Shown here one piece after another: positions 57,865 to 64,000 of a stretch of DNA of 64,000 bases. The number at the start of each line of letters is the position of its first letter. Position 1 is the stretch's first letter. The notes below the pieces were generated by a model that ran no database searches, was not told the DNA's origin, and worked only from the letters and a program-made list of their open reading frames with translations. The stretch is from assembly GCF_033958435.1 (NCBI RefSeq), contig NC_134138.1, positions 176,808,798-176,872,797 on the forward strand, read 5' to 3'. The translations under genes and the position numbers were made by a program. This DNA comes from Carettochelys insculpta (Eukaryota > Chordata > Testudines > Carettochelyidae).

Positions 57865-58065
57865 TCAGCATAGACCCTTTGCAAGGCAACAGACCCCTGT
57901 CATCTGCAGGCAGAACTGAACCTGCAGTCTCTGGGGCTTAGTGCATAAACTTCTACTGCATGAGCTAAAAGCCAGCTAGCTAATAGCATAGAGCAGACTC
58001 CTTAAGTGGCCCCAGAGCCACTTGATGGTATACCTGGGAGGTGCATGGCTTACACCTGTGGCAAT
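57865..58065 (-). repeat. tRNA-derived SINE, second family, minus strand
   Basis: The plus strand reads CAGAACTGAACCTGCAGTCT, TCTACTGCATGAGCTAAAAG, then ATAGAGCAGACTCC and GGCCCCAGAGCCACTTGATG. This is the complement of a tRNA-like head followed by the family body. It matches the order of the shorter copy at 9.64-9.79 kb. Confidence 0.65.
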
Positions 58066-58145
58066 GAAGAACTTGGAGAAACTAAGTTAAGATGTAGTCA
58101 CTCACACAGAATAGTTTGATCACAAGTGTATTCTAGCCCCTGCAG

Positions 58146-58331
58146 GACATGGCAGCCATGATCACAAGATGCAGCCAGACCTACAGAGATCCAGTGGCTG
58201 GCCTGGATGAATCACCAGACAAATCTTTGCAGGATCTGATGTCCCTCAGTGAGGAATTGGACAAAGCCAGGCAAACAGTGCACGTTCTGGCTCAGCTCAT
58301 TAAGGAAATGAAAGGAACTCTGGAAATTTGA
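58146..58331 (+). CDS. Candidate terminal exon of an unidentified host gene
   Basis: A good splice acceptor (TTCTAGCCCCTGCAG) ends at 58,145. The frame that follows encodes about 61 residues and ends at a TGA (58,329-58,331). The peptide is strikingly protein-like: a short N-terminal segment (MITRCSQTYRDPVAGLD), then an acidic amphipathic stretch (SLQDLMSLSEELDKARQT) and an Ile/Leu/Val-rich helix (VHVLAQLIKEMKG). It could be a coiled-coil C-terminus. The same frame is closed by a TAG at 58,134, upstream of the acceptor, which fits a phase-0 exon start. I do not recognise the gene. No upstream exon was found in the window. A chance open frame or a single-exon start at the ATG of 58,149 remain possible. 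Confidence 0.4.
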   Translation, partial: DMAAMITRCSQTYRDPVAGLDESPDKSLQDLMSLSEELDKARQTVHVLAQLIKEMKGTLEI

Positions 58332-58919
58332 AGCTCTATGCAAATAACTAAAGCCATTAGTGGTGTTTGACCATGCTTCCTTGAAGAAACCAGCTGGAAA
58401 GTGAAGTCAGTTTCTAGTACCAATAAATTAGCTAGAAGGGAAAAAAAGATTTCTGCGTGTATGCTAAAAGCATCATTGGCTTTAGGAGAGCTGTTTGGAA
58501 AGGGGGAGGTTATTTATTCAGCATCAGAACACACTTCAGCACAGCTGTCCCACACATTGCTTTCCTGTGCATGTGAAGGGTTTCATTCCAGGTATAATAA
58601 TGCCTTGTTTGTGTTTTATTTTGTAATCACAGAGTTCCAAGCCCATCCCCTAGCGATGAGCACATCATGTACACATCTGCCTAAGCTCAAAATTGAAAAT
58701 TCAAAAATAAGTCGAGAAAACACAATACAAGCTTCTCTGTCCTCAACCACTGTCTCAACTAGAGTGCCGTCCACTCATTTCACTACACAATTAATTTGAT
58801 ACTTCAGCTAATTTGGTCAGAACCTTCAAGCATCAAGTTGTTTGTGAACATATAATCCCACTTCCATTCTTCATTTGAATGTAATGATTTTATTTATCCA
58901 GAATGGAACAACTTCAACA
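58332..58919. other. Possible 3' UTR or unassigned sequence
   Basis: If the exon at 58,146 is real, this would be its 3' untranslated sequence. A 132-codon plus frame (58,401-58,799) is Ser/Thr-rich without a domain. AATAAA-type words occur (for example at about 58,421), but none can be tied to a transcript end. Confidence 0.35.
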
Positions 58920-59060
58920 GGAGGGACTGAGAGAGCCCCACATCAGAATATCCAATAGCTCTATGGTTAGGGCAACTTGTTGCAATGTGATGGATCCCTG
59001 CTGAAGTGCTTTCTTCCTGACCTTAAAGCAGGGGTCTTCCAGGGGTAAAAAGTTATAAGG
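58920..59060 (+). repeat. Possible tRNA-derived SINE relic
   Basis: AATAGCTCTATGGTTAGGGC resembles a tRNA A-box region and GTGATGGATCCCTGCTGAAG a decayed B-box region. The sequence is diverged and no tail was recognised. Confidence 0.4.
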
Positions 59061-60503
59061 AAAACCTCCTTCTCCTCTCCCACCCACAGCTGTTTTGTGT
59101 GAACTCAGCCAAGGGGCCCAACCCAGTAGGCATGCTTTGATTTGGCTCTGCATATAACCTAAGCCTAACTTCCCCTTCTTTCTGAATCACCCCAGGGATT
59201 ACACAGGAGATAAACACCCAGGCACTGAAAGGAAGATAGCAGTGCTCACATTCAGAAACAGGAGCCATGGGAATTTTTACTGAAAACACTTGGGTACAGG
59301 GTGAGTTTGGGCACCCATAAGGAAGTTTGGTGCAACAGAGTGGTCCCAAAACTGGGATGTAAATCCTTTTTTTGTGGCCTAGGTGCCTGACCCCTTTTCA
59401 AGCCAGGATACGGCACTGCATGGTCATTGGTCTGATCCAGAAAGACAATTCTACCTGGTTGATGGGAACACACAAAGGCTCAGCTAAAGACTCCAACCAG
59501 AATAAGGGTCTTCATGTGCTAGGTGTTATACAACCAATTGTAAGATATAATCTCTGTCTCAAAGAAATTACAAACTATATTATATTGCCAATAAAGTGAG
59601 GTATTAACTATTAATTCCTTAGCATTAGAAATTGGGTAAACCTGAATAATATGGAAATCTGTGGATAGATTTCCTGGAGGAATTACCTGTTCAGCAGTCA
59701 CTAGTCAAAAGTCAACAAAAACCATACAACCATTGAAGTAATTTACTTTTCTAAGTGTAACATTTTCTAAGGGTAACATTGCCAACTGTAACGATAACTT
59801 CTGAGTAATTTCAATGTATATTGATGGGAATTGGGAAGCTAAACTCATCACATATTTGAAAATGTAGTTTTTGAATATCATAGAAAAAGCCAGGCTAATG
59901 CACTGGTACCTTTGTCTTGTCTATAGTATTACAGATCTAGCAAATAATTTTTAAATGCCTAGGCAAACTTTGCATGTAATATGATGCCTGTGCATCCTTA
60001 AACACTTGAGACAGATATTTCCTGTGTGACACCTTCTTCTTCTTCTTCCATGGAAACAGATGGAGCATTCAATAAACTTCAGGCAAATGAATAATTCCCT
60101 AGGGCTCAAAGGAAGTTGGGGACTGGCAAGACCTGAATGCCGACATTCATTTCACAGCAGAAGCTCAGTATTTGCACTTTGCTTTAGACATATGGCAAGA
60201 ACTGGGGAAGAAATCATAAAAGACCCAAGGAATGAAGGCAGTTAAGATATTAAGGTAAACAAGAAAGAATAAAGCTGTCAATATAGTATTACATATGATG
60301 CTCTCGTGTGATGGATCACATATTCTGGACCTGATTCTCCACTCATTTTCTAGGAGTAACTCCACTGAAAGCACTGGCACTGCAGTGATGGAAAATTATT
60401 GTGAATATAGGCTTGAAAATTTAGTTCCACTTGATTCCAGTTGGTGAGCTGAAGATAATATTTTAATAAGGCATCTCAGTAAACAGAAACTTTACATAAA
60501 CAT
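59061..60503. other. Unassigned sequence
   Basis: No supported feature. Open frames are under 100 codons with no domain. Confidence 0.5.
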
Positions 60504-60885
60504 AATAGCTGCATCTATGCAAGCATTTTCTTTCAAAATATTTTTCAAAAGGAGGGGTTATTTCAAAAGCTCTCCTGGAGAATCTACAAACAAAACACAT
60601 TCTTTTGAAAGTACTTTTGAAGGAATGCAGTGCTCCTTTCAAAGTACTCTTCCATTCGCATTTCATAAGAGTCTTTCAAAAAGAAATGTGTGTAGCCACT
60701 CCGCAGGCCACTCTTTTGAAAAAGCAGCCTCCATGGTGCCAGCCAGCTGGTGCATGGAGACACCTCTGCCAGCACCATCTGGGCTCTATGGTCTCTGTGT
60801 CCAGCCAATGTTTAAAGCCACAGGGGCCCAGAAACCCTGTGGCAGAAATCTGAGAGCATGGTAGCAGCATCACAGCCATGAGCCT

Positions 60886-62584
60886 GTGGCAGCACACCCT
60901 CCAACCTACCCAGGAGCCACCCAATGCACCTGGTCACCACTAGGGCCAGCAGTCAGGAACCCAACCCCACCAGGGGCTCCCTCCAAGCTGGTGAAGGGCT
61001 CCCAAGAGTCCAGATGGTGCCAAAAAAAGTGGGCTCCCTCATGTACTGAGGCTGAGGTCAAAGACCTTCTTGGACTGTGAGGAGATCTTCCTCTACATGA
61101 GCAGCCAGGACCAGAACGCTGCAGCTTTTGATCTGCTGTCTATCAGCCTGAGCACCCAGGGGCACCACAGCCACACGCCAGACCAAGTGTGGTCAAATTT
61201 GAAAGAACTGCAGCAGGCTTACTGCCACCCCAGGGATGCAGCCAGCTGGTTGGGGGGCAGCACCCATCAGCCCCCACTTCAAGGAGCTGAACTGCCTCCT
61301 TGGGCCTCAGGAGGCAGGCCCCCTCTCCTCCTTCCCTGCTCCCCTGCTAGAGGTGCTGGACACCACAGGGCCAGAGCCAAGGTCCAAGACTGAGCCAGAG
61401 GTTGAGGATCAGCCAGGACTCTTGGGCAGAATTCCTGCCAATGCCCAGAAGCAAGAGTAGGAGGGGTCCCTGGTTATTGCCATCCCCTCCAGGTCCTCCA
61501 GCCAGGCTCCCTTCCCCCAGGCCTCTCCCCAGATTCTTCAAGGGACCCTCTAGTAGGTACTCAGTGCTTTGAATGCCCTGGGGAATGGGGGAGCGCCTAC
61601 CCCACCACAGGCAGCAGTGGGCCAGTCACATGGCCACAGGCCCCATCTGGATGGCCCCCAGATGGCTGCGTCCCCTAGGCTGTGGCATGGGCCACACACA
61701 AGCACTCAGCACCCACTCCTGTGAACAGTAGCAGAAGCTGCATATCCAGGAAGGGAGTGGGGGGCCATACCACACTTGTTGCATGCCCCACCCATGCAGT
61801 GACCACCCCACCCCCCAGTGCCTGGGATCCCCCAAGGCCACCAGACCATCAGACAGCAGAGAGGGTGGAGGGGCTGGCCAGGAACGTTAGGGGCAGAGTT
61901 CTTGGGGCCAGGTCATGGGAATAATGGGTCATCACTCCACCATCCAAGGGCCAGACAAGCCCTGTCCAGGGCCAGAGGATCCCCACACTAACTGCCAAGG
62001 GAGCTGGAGCACCTCCACCCTTTCTGCCAGCTCAGGTCTGTGGTGAAAGGCCACCACCCACATGAGGAGGGCTCCGATACCACCCACAGAGCCACCTGCT
62101 GAAAGTTGCATGTCTGGCAATGTACCAGGAGGCCTGGGATGAGATGGCAGCCACCCTTCATGCCCTCACGGGGGCCAAAACTGCCCACCTGCCCCGGGCC
62201 CCCACCCCCCCACCACAGCCCCTCCTGCAGCCCCTGCTGTCACCACCCTTCACCCAACCAGCCTCACCGCAGCTGCCTGGCTGGAACTTGGCTGGTGGCT
62301 TGTGGCCAGTGCATGCCTTAGAGAGCCAGCACCCCCTGCCTCCACCCCCCCCACCCCACCTCAAGGCCAAGGCTGCTGAATCCCCCCCCACACACACACC
62401 CCTACCTCCCTGTAGTCCCAGCCCCAATGGGGCCCCCAGACCCAGGGTAGTAGGGGCTCATGAAGCTGGTGTAGCTCACAGCCCTCCACCCCCACTGAGG
62501 GCTGAGGTCAACCCCTCCACGTTCCAGTGCCCCATCCCAGGACCCCACTTTGTACTTATTTTTCCCCAGTCCCCCTGCCCTTAA
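60886..62584 (+). pseudogene. Myb/SANT-like Harbinger accessory gene pseudogene
   Basis: 61,030-61,220 encodes APSCTEAEVKDLLGL, then a stop or frameshift, then AAAFDLLSISLSTQG and DQVWSNLKELQQAY. These are the helices of the Myb/SANT-like domain. The first tryptophan of the domain is changed to Cys. The second exon region carries YQEAWDEMAATLHALTG followed by a long Pro-rich tail (about 62,105-62,584). This matches the WRQEAWGAF coil and Pro/Ala tail of the large copy. Several frameshifts and stops separate the parts, so no intact protein can be made. Confidence 0.75.
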
Positions 62585-62599
62585 CTAGTTCCCATTTCA

Positions 62600-63990
62600 T
62601 CTTTTTGTTGACACAGTTGTGATATTTAAAGTGTTTACTGTCATCACCCTGCTGTCCCTCGTGCATGGTGGTGGAGCGGTGAGTGCGTGTGGAGGAGTCA
62701 CAGTGGGAGTGTGATGCATGGTGAGTGAGTATGGGTGGGGGGTTGTGATGGGGGCAGTATCTAAGGGAGGGTCATTGGTGGCCCCTTGTGAAGACCTCCT
62801 GCTCCCTGACCTGCACCCCATCCCAGTGAGCCTGGAGACACAGGGCAGCAGCCAGCTGCTCATAGGTAGGCCCTGCCTCGGCAGCCCACCCTGCATGAAG
62901 GTCTCATGCTGACTCCCCCTGATATTGTGGAGAATGTGGCATTCCTCAGCCACAGTGGGCACACTGGATACCAGCTTCCAGGCACATCAGCCAGCACAGA
63001 AAACACCCCTTCAGGCACTGAAACATGCATTCAGCACTGTTGTGGGCCCAGTCCAGGTGGGTATTAAAAAGGCCCTGGCTTGGGTCTGTATGGCCCCTGT
63101 AGGGCTGTGTGAGCCAGGGGTGCAAGGGGTAGGTGGTATTCACCATTATACAGGGGGGCATGGTCATGTCCCCACTGGGAGCTGCCAGGGGTTGGTGGGG
63201 GGGAGGATGTAGGTCCCCTATGCCATCCTACACTCAAGCCAGGAGTTCCAGAAGACCTGGACATCCTGGGCTTGGCCTGAACAGTTCACACAGATGTTTG
63301 TAAAGCACCCATGGACGTCTACGGAGGCCAGGAGCACCCTGGTGTGGTACCCCTCTCTGGTGGTATACCCTCCAGCACTGTGGTCTGGGACCCAGGTGGC
63401 GATGTGCATCCCATCCAATGCATCAAAACGTGGGGAATCCCAGATGGCAAATCCCATGAAAGCAGTGTCTAGGTCCCTGACTTGGACAGCCCTCCATGGG
63501 AGTATGTCATTGATCACTCAGATGACTTACAGCCAATGGAGCTTGTACACTTTCATGAGTGTGTAACCAGATGCTCCAGGTTCCAACCCACCGCCTCCAG
63601 GGTCCCCTTGCCCTGGCCCTGGCCCCGGCCCCAGGCTCCCCCTTTCCCAGGAGCCCACTTCCCCCTTCTTGTGGTGAGTGTGTGACCCTAACATGCCTTA
63701 CCTCTGTGAGGATGGCCCCAATGAGCACCTTGCCAACCCTGAACTGGCATCCAACTGACTGGTGGCTGTGTGGGGTGGCCAGTTTCCAGATGGTGATGGC
63801 AACACACTTCTCCATAGGGAAAGCAGCCTACATCTGGGTGTCCTGGTGCTGAAGGACGAGGGCAAGCCAGTGACATAGCTCCAGAAACGTCCACTTGGTC
63901 ATGCATAAGTTCTGGAGCCAAAGGTTGTCATCCCATCCACCACAATGAGCTAGTCCCACCATTCAGAGCTCATGGGATAGGCTCCAAAGG
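62600..63990 (-). pseudogene. Harbinger DDE transposase pseudogene
   Basis: Exon 1 (about 63,990-63,702) has remnants TWTFLEL-like, then CVAITIWKLATPHSHQS and FRVGKVLIGAILTEV before a GAG/GTAAGG donor. Exon 2 contains FDALDGMHIATWVPDHS, with the first catalytic Asp at codon 63,415-63,413. It also has VNTTYPLHPW, where the second Asp is replaced by Asn (63,140-63,138), and AECMFQCLK with the catalytic Glu. 35 residues lie between the second position and the Glu, as in the other copies. Pieces are in different frames. The Asp to Asn change alone would abolish catalysis. The start codon is probably beyond the window end. Confidence 0.8.
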
Positions 63991-64000
63991 CACAAGCTCA

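Larger units (their letters stand above)
60507..64000. mobile_element. Fourth two-gene PIF/Harbinger copy, continuing past the window
   Basis: The left end AGCTGCATCTATGCAAGC is a family terminus variant, preceded by AAT. A Myb/SANT-like gene relic on plus (60,886-62,584) faces a transposase relic on minus (about 63,990-62,600), as in the large copy. The other terminus should lie just beyond 64,000, past the start of the transposase gene. Divergence resembles that of the 24-27 kb copy and exceeds that of the 45-52 kb copy. Confidence 0.8.

Noticed and set aside
1..64000. CRISPR arrays, operons, ribosome binding sites, phage or plasmid features
   Set aside because: Nothing of the kind is visible. 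Repeat families, introns and AT-rich non-coding DNA mark the sequence as vertebrate nuclear.

Overview
The window looks like non-coding, transposon-rich chromosomal DNA from a non-avian sauropsid, most probably a turtle. The evidence is the repeat set: CR1 LINEs with an ATGTTCTT-type 3' end, tRNA-derived SINEs whose tail resembles CR1 (the layout of the chelonian Cry/Pol III SINEs), CORE/MIR-type SINE relics, a Penelope-like relic, hAT and pogo-like non-autonomous elements, and an abundant PIF/Harbinger family. No complete host protein-coding gene was found. The best host coding candidate is one putative terminal exon at about 58,146-58,331 (+). There is no bacterial, organellar, CRISPR or rRNA signal.

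Layout. 1-5,700: AT-rich unique sequence with one SINE and an L2-like LINE relic. 5,704-6,414: a 711-bp Harbinger MITE with a 3-bp duplication. 7,458-8,925: a truncated two-gene Harbinger copy. 9-24 kb: old SINEs, a pogo-like element, several Harbinger-type MITEs and an old CR1 fragment. 23,935-27,105: a second degraded two-gene Harbinger copy, abutted by a LINE 3' fragment. 27.6-45 kb: mostly unannotatable sequence holding a hAT element with a nested SINE, MITEs, a Penelope-like relic, a Ty3/Gypsy integrase relic and a repeat with a hammerhead-like core. 45,082-52,363: the centrepiece, a near-complete Harbinger element with both ends, an ATT duplication and two convergent genes (Myb/SANT-like protein on +, DDE transposase on -), into which a CR1 LINE has inserted. 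54,095-55,265: a second young CR1 end in inverted orientation. 60,507-64,000: a fourth two-gene Harbinger copy running off the window.

How the parts relate. In Harbinger elements a Myb/SANT-like DNA-binding protein and a DDE nuclease act together. All four large copies keep convergent gene order, intron position and recognisable domains, but every gene seen carries stops, frameshifts, deletions or lost catalytic residues, so none looks functional. The short MITE at 5.7 kb was derived from the same lineage as the 45-52 kb copy: its left half matches the transposase end and its right half the Myb end. The two young CR1 ends are very similar and 3.5 kb apart in opposite orientation.
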